From Taeniopygia guttata (lineage: Eukaryota; Chordata; Aves; Passeriformes; Estrildidae), in assembly GCF_048771995.1 (NCBI RefSeq), contig NC_133059.1, positions 3,275,001 to 3,339,000 of the forward strand: DNA of 64,000 bases. The letters are read 5' to 3'. How positions within the stretch are numbered: position 1 is the first letter of the stretch; every line of letters starts with the position of its first letter. Of the stretch, positions 31,230 through 43,100 are shown piece after piece. The position numbers and the translations under genes are program-made. Under the pieces are notes generated by a model. That model did not search any database and had not been told where the DNA came from. It was given only the letters and a program-made list of their open reading frames with translations.

Positions 31230-34200
31230 GTGAGACCCCCCCCCAAAAACGGGACCCCCCGGGGATGGGGAAATACCCAGAAAGAGACCCCCAAAAAGAG
31301 ACCCCACAAAAAGAGACCTCCCCCCAAAAACCGGGACCCCCCCCAGGGGATGAGGAAACCCCCAGAAAGGGACCCCCAAAAAGAGACCCCCCCCCAAAAA
31401 GTGGGACCCCCCCCCCCAGGGGATGGGGAAACCCCCAGAATGGGACCCCCCCAAAAAAAGATCCCCCCCCAAAAAGTGGGACCCCCCCCAGGGGATGGGA
31501 AAACCCCCAGAAAGAGACCCCCAAAAAGAGACCCCCCCCCCAAAAAACGGGACCCCCAGGGTATGGGGAAACCCCCAGAAAGGGACCCCCAAAAAGAGAC
31601 CCCCCCAAAAAATGGGACCCCTCCCAGGGGATGGGGAAACCCCCAGAAAGGGACCCCCAAAAAAAAGACCCCCCCCCAAAAAACGGGACCCCCCCCAGGG
31701 GATGGGGAAACCCCCAGAAAGAGACCCCCAAAAAAGAGACCCCCCCCCCCAAAAAACGGGACCCCCAGGGGATGGGGAAACCCCCAGAAAGAGACCCCCA
31801 AAAATAGACCCCCCCCAAAAAACGGGACCCCCCCCAGGGGATGGGGAAACCCCCAGAAAGAGACCCCCAAAAAAGAGACCCCCCCCCTCAAAAAAGGACC
31901 CCCCCGGGGATGGGGGACCCCCCCCAAATGACAATGACCCCCCCCAGGGCACAAAGGACCCCATAGGGACCCCCAAAAATGCCCAGAGTGGTTTTAGGGG
32001 GGTCTCTGATGGCCGATTTGGGGTGAGCATTTTGGGGGTGCGACCCCCCCCAAGGCACAGGGACCCCCCCAGATGGCAGAGACCCCCCAAAAGTGACCCC
32101 CCCAAGTGACAACAACCCCCCCAGGGCACAAAGGACCCCATGGGGACCCCCCAAAAATGCCCAGAGTGGTTTTAGGGGGGTCTCTGATGGCCAATTTGGG
32201 GGTCAGCATTTTGGGGGTGCGACCCCCCCCAAGTCACAGGGACCCCCCCAGATGGCAGAGACCCCCCAAAAGTGACCCCAAAGGGTGACAACGACCCCCC
32301 CAGGGCACAAAGGACCCCATGGGGACCCCCCAAAAATGCCCAGAGTGGTTTTAGGGGGGTCTCTGATGGCCAATTTGGGGGTCAGCATTTTGGGGGTGCG
32401 ACCCCCCCCAAGTCACAGGACCCCCCCAGATGGCAGAGACCCCCCAAAAATGACCCCAAGGGGTGACAACAATCCCCCCCAGGGCACAAAGACCCCATGG
32501 GGACCCCCCCAGGCCACAAAGGACCCCATGGGGACCCCCAAAAATGCCCAGAATGGCTCCGGGGGGTTTCTCTGATGGCCAATTTGGGGCTGAGCATTTT
32601 GGGGGTGCCCCCCCCGTGTCCCCCCCGTTTTGCCCCCCTCAGCCTTCACCTTCTTCGACCCCAACGACGCGGCGTGCCGGGAGATCCTGCTGGACCCCCG
32701 CACCACCGTGCCCCAGCTCTTCGCCATCCTGCGCCAGTGGGTGCCCCAAGTGCAGCACAGCGTGGACCTCATCGGCAACGAGGTGGGCGCGGGGGGTTTG
32801 GGGGGGTCCCCAGGCGGTTTGGAGAGGATATGAGGGGGTTTGGGGGGGATATGAGGGGGTTTGGGGGGGGTATGAGGCGGTTTGAGGGGGGTATGAGGGG
32901 GTTTGGGGGGGGTATGAGGGGGTTTGAGGGAGTCCTCAGGGGGTTTGGGGGGGTTTTGAGGAGGTTTGGGGGGGATTTGAGGGGGTTTGGGGGGGGTATG
33001 AGGGGGTTTGGGGGGCATCTGAGGGGGTTTGAGGGGGGTATGAGGGGGTTTGAGGGGGATCTGAGGGCGTTTGGGGGGTCCTCAGGTGGTTTGAGGGGGT
33101 TTGAGGGAGTCCTCAGGGGGTTTGAGGGGGTTCTGTGGGGGTTTAAGGAGATCTGAGGGGGTTTGGGGGGGATCTGAGGGGGACCCCAGGCGGTTTGGGG
33201 GGGATATGAGGGGGTTTGGGGGGGTTCTGAGGGGGTTTGGGGGGGATATGAGGGGGTTTGAGGGGATCTGAAGGGGTTTGGGGGGGTATGAGGGGGTTTG
33301 GGGGGGATATGAGAGGGTTTAGGGGTGATCTGAGGGGGTTTAAGGGGTTCTGAGGGGGTTTGGGGGGGGATCTGAGGGGGTTTGAGGGGGTTCTGAGGGG
33401 GTTTGGGGGGGTATGAGGGGGTTTCGGGGGGATATGAGGTGGTTTGGGGGGGGGATGAGGGGGTTTGGGGGGGTTCTGAAGGGGTTTGGGGGGGACCTGA
33501 GGGGGTTTAGGGGTGATCTGAAGGGGTTTAAGGGGTTCTGAGGGGGTTTGGGGGGTGTATGAGGGGGTTTGAGGGAGTCCTCAAGGGGTTTGGGGGGGTT
33601 TTGAGGGGGTCCTCAGGGGGTTTGAGGGGGTTTGGAGGGGGTTTGGGGGGATCTGAGGGGGTTTGGGGGGATCTGAGGGGGTTTGGGGGGGATCTGAGGG
33701 GGTTTGGAGGGGATATGAGGGGGTCCTCAGGGGGTTTGGGGGGGGGTATGAGTGGATTTGGGGGTCCTGAGTTGGGTTTGGGGGAGATATGAGGGGGTTT
33801 AGGGGGAATCTGAGGGGGTTTGGGGGACCTGAGGGGGTTTGAGGGTGTTCTGAGGGGGTTTGGGGGGTCCTCAGGTGGTTTGAGGGGGTTCTGAGGGGGT
33901 CCTCAGGGGGTTTGGGGGGATTTTGAGGGGGTTTGGGGGGGATATGAGGGGGTTTGAGGGGGATCTGAGGGGGTTTGAGGGGATCTGAAGGGGTTTGGGG
34001 GTGTATGAGGGGGTCTGGGGGCGATATGAGGGGGTTTGGGGGGGGTATGAGGGGGTTTAAGGGGATATGAGGGGGTTTGGGGGGGATATGACGGGGTTTG
34101 GGGGGGGTATGAGGGGGTTAGGGGGGTCCTCAGGGGGTTTGAGGGGGTTCTGAGGGAGTTTAAGGAGATCTGAGGGGGTTTGGGGGAGATCTGAGGGGGT

Positions 34201-37121
34201 TTGGGGTGGTCCCCAGGCGGTTTGGGGGGGTATGAGGGGGTTTGGAGGGGTTCTGAGTGGGTTTGGGGGGGTATGAGGGGGTCTGGGGGGGGTGTGAGGG
34301 GGTTTGAGGGAGTCCTCAGGGGGTTTTAGGGGGTTTGGAGGGGGTTTAAGGAGATCTGAGGGGATTTGGGGGGGATCTGAGGCGGTCCTCAGGGGGTTTG
34401 GGGGGGATATGAGGCGGTTTGGGGGGGTTTGGAGGGGGTTTAAGGAGATCTGAGGGGGTTTAAGGGGTTCTGAGGGGGTCCTCAGGGGGTTTGAGGAGGT
34501 TTGGAGGGGGTTTGGGGGGAATCTGAGGGGGTTTAAGGGGTTCTGAGGGGGTTTGGGGGGGTATGAGGTGGTTTGGGGGGGGGATGAGGGGGTTTGGGGG
34601 GGTTCTGAAGGGGTTTGAGGGGGATCTGAGGGGGTTTGAGGGGGTTCTGAGGGGGTTTGGGGGGGATATGAGGGGGTTTGAGGAGATCTGAAGGGGTTTG
34701 GGGGGGGTATGAGGGGGTTTGGGGGGGTCCCCAGGTGGTTTGAGGGGGTTCTGAGGGGGTTCTCAGGGGGTTTGGGGGGGGGGTTTGAGGGGGTTTGGGG
34801 GGATCTGAGGGGGTTTGGGGGTGTTCTGAGGCGGTTTGGGGGGTCCTCAGGGGGTTTGAGGGGGTTTGGAGGGGGTTTAAGGAGATCTGAGGGGGTTTGG
34901 GGGGGATATGAGGGGGTTTGGGGGTCTTGAGTTGGGTTTGAGGGGATCTGAGGGCGTTTGGGGGGGATCTGAGGGGCTTTGGGGGGGATATGAGGGGGTT
35001 TGGGGGGGATCTGAGGGGGTTTGGGGGGGTCTGAGGGGGTTTGGAGGGGATATGAGGGGGTTTGGGGGGTCCTCAGGTGGTTTGAGGGGGTTCTGAGGGA
35101 GTCTTCAGGGGGTTTGGGGGGGTTTTGAGGGGGTTTGGGGGGGATATGAGGGGGTTTGGGGGGGATTTGAGTGGATTTGGGGGGATCTGAGGGGGTTTGG
35201 GGGGGGTATGAGGGGGTTTGGGGTGATCTGAGGGGGTTTGGGGGGGATATGAGGGGCTTTTGGGGGAATATGAGGGGGTTTGGGGGGGGTATGAGGGGGT
35301 TTGGGGGTCCTGAGTTGGGGTTTGGGGGTCCTGAGTTGGGTTTGGGGGGGATCTGAGAGGGTTTAAGGAGATTCTGGGGGGTTTGGGGGTGTTCTGAGGA
35401 GATGTGGGGGGGGATCTTAGGGGGTTTGAGGGGATCTGAGGGGATTTGGGGGGGATCTGAGGGGGTCCTCAGGGGGTTTTGGGGGATCTGAGGGGGTTTG
35501 GGGGGACCTGAGGGGGTTTGGGGGGGGGTATGAGGCAGTTTGGGGGGATCTGAGGGGGTTTGGGGGGGTATGAGGGGGTCCTCAGGGGGTTTGAGGGGCA
35601 TCTGAGGGGGTTTGGGGGGGTTTGGAGGGGTTTGGGGGGGACCTGAGGGATGTCCCCGGTGTCCCCAGAGTGTCCCTGAGGTGGCACTGGGGTTGCGCTG
35701 GGATGGCACTGGTGACATTGGGACGTCCCTGGGGTGTCCCTGGGGTGTCCCCGATGTCCCAGGGGTGTCCCTGGGGTGTCCCTGGGGTGTCCCCAATGTC
35801 CCTGGGGTGTCCCTGGGTGTCCCTGGGGTGTCCTCGATGTCCCTGGGATGTCCCTGGGGTGTCCCTGGGATGTCCCCAGGGTGTCCCCAGGGTGTCCCAG
35901 GGTGTCCCCAATGTCCCTGGGGTGTCCCTGGGTGTCCCTGGGTGTCCCTGGGGTGTCCCCAATGTCCCTGGGATGTCCCTGGGGTGTCCCTGGGTGTCCC
36001 TGGGGATGTCCCTGGGGTGTCCCTGGGGTGTCCCCAATGTCCCTGGGGTGTCCCTGGGGTGTCCCTGGGGTGTCCCCGGTGTCCCTGGGATGTCCCTGGG
36101 GTGTCCCCAATGTCCCTTGGGGTGTCCCTGGGTGTCCCTGGGTGTCCCTGGGGTGTCCCTGGGGTGTCCCCAATGTCCCTGGGGTGTCCCTGGGGTGTCC
36201 CTGGGGTGTCCCCGGTGTCCCTGGGTGTCCCTGTGGTGTCCCCAATGTCCCTGGGGTGTCCCCAATGTCCCTGGGGTGTCCCTGGGGTGTCCCTGGGGTG
36301 TCCCTGGGGTGTCCCCAATGTCCCTGGGGTGTCCCTGGGTGTCCCTGGGGTGTCCCTGGGGTGTCCCCAATGTCCCTGGGGTGTCCCTGGGGTGTCCCTG
36401 GGGTGTCCCCAATGTCCCTGGGGTGTCCCTGGGGTGTCCCTGGTTGTCCCTGGGGTGTCCCCAATGTCCCTGGGGTGTCCCTGGGGTGTCCCTGGGGTGT
36501 CCCCAATGTCCCTGGGGTGTCCCTGGGGTGTCCCTGGGGTGTCCCCAATGTCCCTGGGATGTCCCTGGGGTGTCCCCAGGGTGTCCCCAATGTCCCTGGG
36601 ATGTCCCTGGGGTGTCCCTGGGATGTCCCTGGGGTGTCCCTGGGGTGTCCCTGGGGTGTCCCTGGGGTGTCCCTGGGTGTCCCTGGGGATGTCCCTGTTG
36701 TCCCCGGGCTGTCCCCAGGGTGTCCCCGGGGTGTCCCCAGGGTGTCCCCAGGGTGTCCCAGCCGTGTCCCCGTGTCCCCGCAGATCCTGCGCCGCGGGTG
36801 CCACGTGGATGACCGGGACGGACTGACGGACATGACGCTGCTGCACTACGCCTGCAAGGCCGGGGCGCACGGCGTGGGTGGGTGACACGGCCACCCGGGG
36901 TGTCCCCAGGGTGTCCCCAGTGTCACCAGTGTCCCCAGTGTCCCCGACGTGGGTTGGTGAAAGGGACAGGGACAGGGACAGGGCCACCGTGTCACCAGGG
37001 TGTCACCAGGGTGCCACCAGGGTGCCCACGGCATGGGTGGGTGACACGGCCACCCAGGGTGTCCCCAGGGTGTCACCAGGGTGTCCCCAGGGTGTCACCA
37101 GTGTCCCCGACGTGGGTTGGT

Positions 37122-37167
<46 letters not shown>

Positions 37168-40100
37168 CCATGTCCCCAGGGTGTCCCCAGTGTGTCCCCA
37201 ATGTCTGCAATCCCCCCAATGTCCCCAATGTCCCCAATGTCCCCAATGTCCCCAATGTCCCCCCGATGTCCCCAATGTCCCCCCAATCCCTCCAATCGCC
37301 CCAATCCCCCCAATCCCCCCAATGTCCCCAATCCCCCCAATGTCCCCCAATGTCCCCCAATGTCCCCAATCCCCCAATGTCCCCAATGTCCCCAATGTCC
37401 CCAATGTCCCCTCAATGTCCCCCAATGTCCCCAATGTCCCCAATGTCCCCAATCTCCCTGATGTCCCAAATCCCCCCAATGCCCCCAATCCCCCCAATGT
37501 CCCCAATGTCCCCAATGTCCCCAATGTCCCCAATGTCCCCCAATCCCCCCAATGTCCCCAATGTCCCCAATGTCCCCAATGTCCCCCAATCCCCCCAATG
37601 TCCCCAATGCCCCCAATCCCCCCAATGTCCCCAATGTCCCCAATGTCCCCAATGTCCCCAATGTCCCCCAATCCCCCCAATGTCCCCAATGTCCCCAATC
37701 CCCCCAATGTCCCAAATCCCCCCAATCCCCCCAATCCCCCCAATGTCCCCAATGTCCCCAATGTCCCCAATCCCCCCAATGTCCCCCAATGTCCCCAATG
37801 CCCCCAATGTCCCCAATGTCCCCAATGTCCCCAATCCCCCCCAATCCCCCCAATGTCCCCAATGTCCCCGATGTCCCCGATGTCCCCGCAGGTGACCCCG
37901 CGGCCGCTGTCCGTCTGTCCACGCGGCTGCTGGCGCTGGGTGGGGACGTGGGGCTGCGCAGCCGCTGGACGCACATGAACGCGCTGCACTACGCCGCCTA
38001 CTTCGACGTGCCCGAGCTGATCCGCACCCTGCTGCGGGCCGCCGCCCCCCGAGGTCAGGGGCACCCCAAAATCGGGAATGGGACCCCACGCTTGGGAATG
38101 AGCCCCTCGAGTTGGCATCGGCACCCCCAGATCGGGAATGAGCCCCTCGAGTCGGGATCGGCACCCCCAGATAGGGATTGGCACCCCCAGATCGGGATCG
38201 GCACCCCCAGATCGGGAATGGTCCCCTCAAAATTAAATTGGCACACCCAGATAGGGAATTGCACCCCCAGATTGGGAATGAGCCCCTCAAAATGAAATTG
38301 GCACCCCCAGATCGGGATTGGCACCCCCAGATCGGAGCTGGCACCCCCCAGATCGGGATTGGGACCCCCAGATCGGGATTGGCACCCCCAGATTGGGAAT
38401 TGCACCCCCAGTTCAGGATTGGCACCCCCAGATTGGGAATGGTCCCCTCAAAATGAGATTGGCACCCCCAGATCAAGATTGGCACCCCGAGATCGGGAAT
38501 GAGCCCCCCAAAATGAGATTGGCACCCCCAAAATGAGATTGGCACCCCCAGATCGGGATCAGCACCCCCAGTTTGGGAATGAGCCCCTCAAATCGGGATC
38601 GGCACCCCCAGATCGGGAATGAGCCCCTCAAATCGGGATCGGCACCCCCGGTTCGGGAATGAGCCCCTCAAATCAGGATCGGCACCCCCAGATCGGGATC
38701 GGCACCCCCAGATCGGGAATGAGCCCCTCAAATCGGGATCGGCACCCCCAGATCGGGGTTGGCACCCCCAGATCGGGATCGGCACCCCCAGATCGGGAAT
38801 GATCCCCTCAAATCGGGATCAGCACCCCCAGATCGGGAATGAGCCCCTTAAATTGGGATCGGCACCCCCAGATCGGGAATGATCCCCTCAAAATGAAATT
38901 GGCACCCCCAGATCCGGGCTGGCACCCCCAGATCGGAGCTGGCACCCCCAGATCGGGAATGGTTCCCTCAAAATGAAATTGGCACCCCTAGATAGGGAAT
39001 TGCACCCCCAGATTGGGAATGAGCCCCTCAAAATGAAGTTGGCACCCCCCAGATCGGGGCTGGCACCCCCAGATCGGGAATGAGCCCCCCAAAATGAAAT
39101 TGGCACCCCCAGATAGGGAATTGCACCCCCAGATTGGGAATGAGCCCCTCAAAATGAAATTGGCACCCCGAGATCGGGAATTAGCACCCCAAAATGATAT
39201 TGACACCCCCAGATCGGGATTGGCACCCCCAGATTGGGAATGAGCCCCTCAAAATGAAATTGGCACCCCCAGATCAGGAATGAGCCCCCCAAAATGATAT
39301 TGGCACCTTCCAGATCGGGAATGGTCCCCTCAAAATGAAGTTGGCACCCCCAGATCGAGATTGGCACCCCGAGATCGGGAATGAGCCCCCCAAAATGAGA
39401 TTGGCACACCCGGATCCGGGCTGGCACCCCCAGATCGGAGCTGGCACCCCCAGATCGGGATTGGGACCCCCAGATAGGGATCGGCACCCCCAGATCGGGA
39501 ATGAGCCCCCCAAAATTATATTGGCACCCCCAGATCGGGATCGGCACCCCCAGATCGGGAATGAGCCCCTCAAAATGAAATTGGCACCCCCAGATCCGGG
39601 CTGGCACCCCCAGATCGGAGCTGGCACCCCCCAGATCGGGATTGGGACCCCCAGATTGGGATTGGCACCCCCAGATTGGGAATGAGCCCCCCAAAATGAA
39701 ATTGGCACCCCCAGATCGGGAATGAGCCCCCCAAAATGATATTGACACCCCCAGATAGGGAATTGCACCCCCAGATCGGGAATGAGCCCCCCAAAATGAG
39801 ATTGGCACACCCGGATCCGGGCTGACATCCCCAGTTCGGGATTGGCACCCCCAGTTTGGGAATGGTCCCCCTCTGCTTTCGGCGTTTTTGAGGTTTCCCC
39901 ATCACCGTGCCTCAGTTTCCCCCGGGATTTTTGGGATCCCCCTCGGTTTTTTAGGATCCCCCATTCACCTATAACACCCCCTTGATTTTTGGGGTTCCCC
40001 GTGCCTCAGTTTCCCCCACATTTGGTGGTTTTGGGGACCCCCCGTGCCCCGTGCCTCAGTTTCCCTCTCTGCTTTTGGCGTTTTTGAGGTTTCCCCATTA

Positions 40101-43100
40101 CCGTGCCTCAGTTTCCCCCGGGATTTTTGGGATTTTTGGGATTCCCCCCATACATCCACCACCCCCTGCCCTATTTGGGGTTCCCCGTGCCTCAGTTTCC
40201 CCCTTATATTTGATGGTTTAGGGGTCCCCTTGTGCCCCGTGCCTCAGTTTCCCTCTCTGCTTTTGGCATTTTTGAGGTTTCCCCATGACCGTGCCTCAGT
40301 TTCCCCCGGGATTTTTGGGATCCTCCTTGGTTTTTAGGATCCCCCGTTCACCTATAACCCCCCCCCATGATTTTTGGGGTTCCCCGTGCCTCAGTTTCCC
40401 CCTACATTTGGCAGTTTTGGGGTCCCACCCGTGCCCTGTGCCTCAGTTTCCCTCTCTGCTTTTGGCGTTTTTGAGGTTTCCCCATGACCGTGCCTCAGTT
40501 TCCCCCGGGATTTTTGGGATCCCCCTCGGGTTTTTAGGATCCCCCGTTCACCTATAACCCCCCACCATGATTTTTGGGGTTCCCCGTGCCTCAGTTTCCC
40601 CCCAAGCACCCCGAATTTCCCCGCAGTTCTGCACTCCACCTGCAGCGATTTCAGCCACGGCACCGCTCTGCACATCGCGGCCTCCAACCTGTGCCTGGGG
40701 GCGGTGCGCTGCCTGCTGGAGCACGGCGCCGACCCCGCCCTCAGGGTACGGGGGGATTTTGGGGGGTCCTGGGGGGTCTTTTTGGGGTGGGGGGCTCAGG
40801 GGGGGTCGGGGGATTTGGGGGAATTTGGGGGAGATTGGGGAAATTTGGGGGAATTTGGGGTTTGGGGTTTGGGGCGCTGCCTGCTGGAGCACGGGGCCGA
40901 CCCCGCCCGCAGGGTATGGGGCGATTTTGGGGGGTCCTGGGGGGTTTTGAGGGGATTTTGGGGGGTCCTGGGAGGTCTTTTTGGGGTGGGGGGCTCGGGG
41001 GGACTCGGGGGATTTGGGGGAATTTGGGGGAGATTGGGGAAATTTGGGGGAATTTGGGGTTTGGGGTTTGGGGTTGGGGGCGCTGCCTGCTGGAGCACGG
41101 GGCCGACCCCGCCCTCAGGGTATGGGGGGATTTTGGGGGGTCCTGGGGGGTTTTGAGGGGATTTTGGGGGGTCCTGGGGTTTTTTTTTGGGGTGGGGGGC
41201 TCGGGGGGGGTCGGGGGATTTGGGGGAGATTGGGGAAATTTGGGGGAATTTGGGGTTTGGGGTTTGGGGTTGGGGGCGCTGCCTGCTGGAGCACGGGACC
41301 GACCCCGCCCTCAGGGTACGGGGGGATTTTGGGGGGTCCTGGGGGGGCTTTTTGGGGTGGGGGGCTCGGGGGGGCTCGGAGGATTTGGGGGAATTAGGGG
41401 GAGATTGGGGAAATTTGGGGGAATTTGGGGTTTGGGGTTTGGGGTTGGGGGCGCTGCCTGCTGGAGCACGGGGCCGACCCCGCCCTCAGGGTACGGGGCG
41501 ATTTTGGGGGGTCCTGGGGGGTTTTGGGGGGGATTTTTGGGGGTCCTGAGGTTTTTTTTTGGGGTGAGGGCTCGGAGATTTGGGATGGATCAGGGATTTT
41601 GGGGGAATTTGGGGTTTGGGGTTGGGGGCGCTGCCTGCTGGAGCACGGGGCTGACCCCGCCCTCAGGGTACGGGGCGATTTTGGGGGGTCCTGGGGGGTC
41701 TTTTTGGGGTGGGGGGCTCGGGGGGGGTCGGGGGATTTGGGGGAGATTTGGGCGGATTTGGGGTTTGGGGTTTGGGGTTGAGGGCGCTGCCTGCTGGAGC
41801 ACGGGGCCGACCCCGCCCTCAGGGTATGGGGCGATTTTGGGGGGTCCTGGGGGTCTTTTAGGGGATTTTGGGGGGTCCTGGGGTTTTTTTTGGGGTGGGG
41901 GGCTCGGGGGGACTCGGGGGATTTGGGGGAGATTGGGGAAATTTGGGTGAATTTGGGGTTTGGGGAGGGGGCGCTGCCTGCTGGAGCACGGGGCCGACCC
42001 CGCCCTCAGGGTACGGGGGGATTTTGGGGGGTCCTGGGGGTCTTTTTGGGGTGGGGGGCTCGGGGAGGGGTCGGGGGATTTGGGGGAGATTTGGGCGGAT
42101 TTGGGGTTTGGGGTTTGGGGTTGGGGGCGCTGCCTGCTGGAGCACGGGGCCGACCCCGCCCTCAGGGTATGGGGGATTTTGGGGGGTCCTGGGGGGTTTT
42201 TTTGGGGTGGGGGGCTGGGGGGGGTCGGGGGATTTGGGGTAATTTGGGGGAGATTGGGGAAATTTGGGGGAATTTGGGGTTGGGTGCGCTGCCTGCTGGA
42301 GCACGGGGCCGACCCCGCCCTCAGGGTACGGGGCGATTTTGGGGGGTCCTGGGGGTCTTTTTGGGGTGGGGGGCTCGGGGGGGGGTCGGGGAATTGGGGA
42401 TGGTTCAGGGATTTTGGGGAAATTTGGGGGAATTTGGGGTTTGGGGTTGGGGGCGCTGCCTGCTGGAGCACGGGGCCGACCCCGCCCTCAGGGTACGGGG
42501 GGATTTTGGGGGGTCCTGGGGGGTTTTGGGGGGATTTTGGGGGGTCCTGGGCCCAAAATTGTCCTGGACTTCCCCTGGGGAGCCACCAGACCACCTTTGG
42601 TCACCTTTGGCCACCTTTGGCCACCTTTGGCCACCAGATGGGGGGTCCTGAAGGGGTTTTGGGGTCCTGGGCACAAAGGGGGGATTTGGGGGGTCCTGGG
42701 GATACAATGGGGGGTCCTGAGGGGTTTTGGTGGCACCAAAACCTCCGGAGACCCGGAAAATCCTGTGCTTCCCCTGGGGAGCCACCAGGCCACCTTTGGC
42801 CACCTGTGGTCACCTGTGGCTTCTGTGGCCACCATCCTGGAGGGGTTTTGGGGGTCCTGGGGGACTCAATGGGGGTGTTCTGGGGTGGTTTGGTGCCACC
42901 AAAACCTCCGGAGAGCCAGAACATCCCGGGCTTCACCTGGGGAGCCACCAGGCCACCCATGGCCACCTTTGGCCACCTTTGGCCACCAGATGGGGGGTCC
43001 TGATGTGGTTTCGGGGTCCTGGGGACAAAGGGGGGATTTGGGGGATCCTGGGGACAAAAGGGGGATTTGGGAGGTCCTGGGGACACAATGGGGGGTTTCC

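Noticed and set aside
28100-31807. A 1235-codon open frame on the + strand
   Set aside because: It runs through three different arrays and CLIP3 intron 1, in a frame without protein homology (TAPIAPIAP and SPFPVPPPH repeats). Only the short stretch over exon 2 is real coding sequence.
32795-35645. Telomere-like GGGGTTTGGGG sequence
   Set aside because: The vertebrate telomere unit TTAGGG is absent. The period is about 20 bp with ATATGA and TCTGAG linkers, so it is an ordinary minisatellite.
34057-36987. A 976-codon minus-strand frame rich in [10 protein letters not shown] and PPNPLRTP
   Set aside because: It covers two arrays of CLIP3 intron 3 and exon 4 antisense. Stop-free repeats explain its length.
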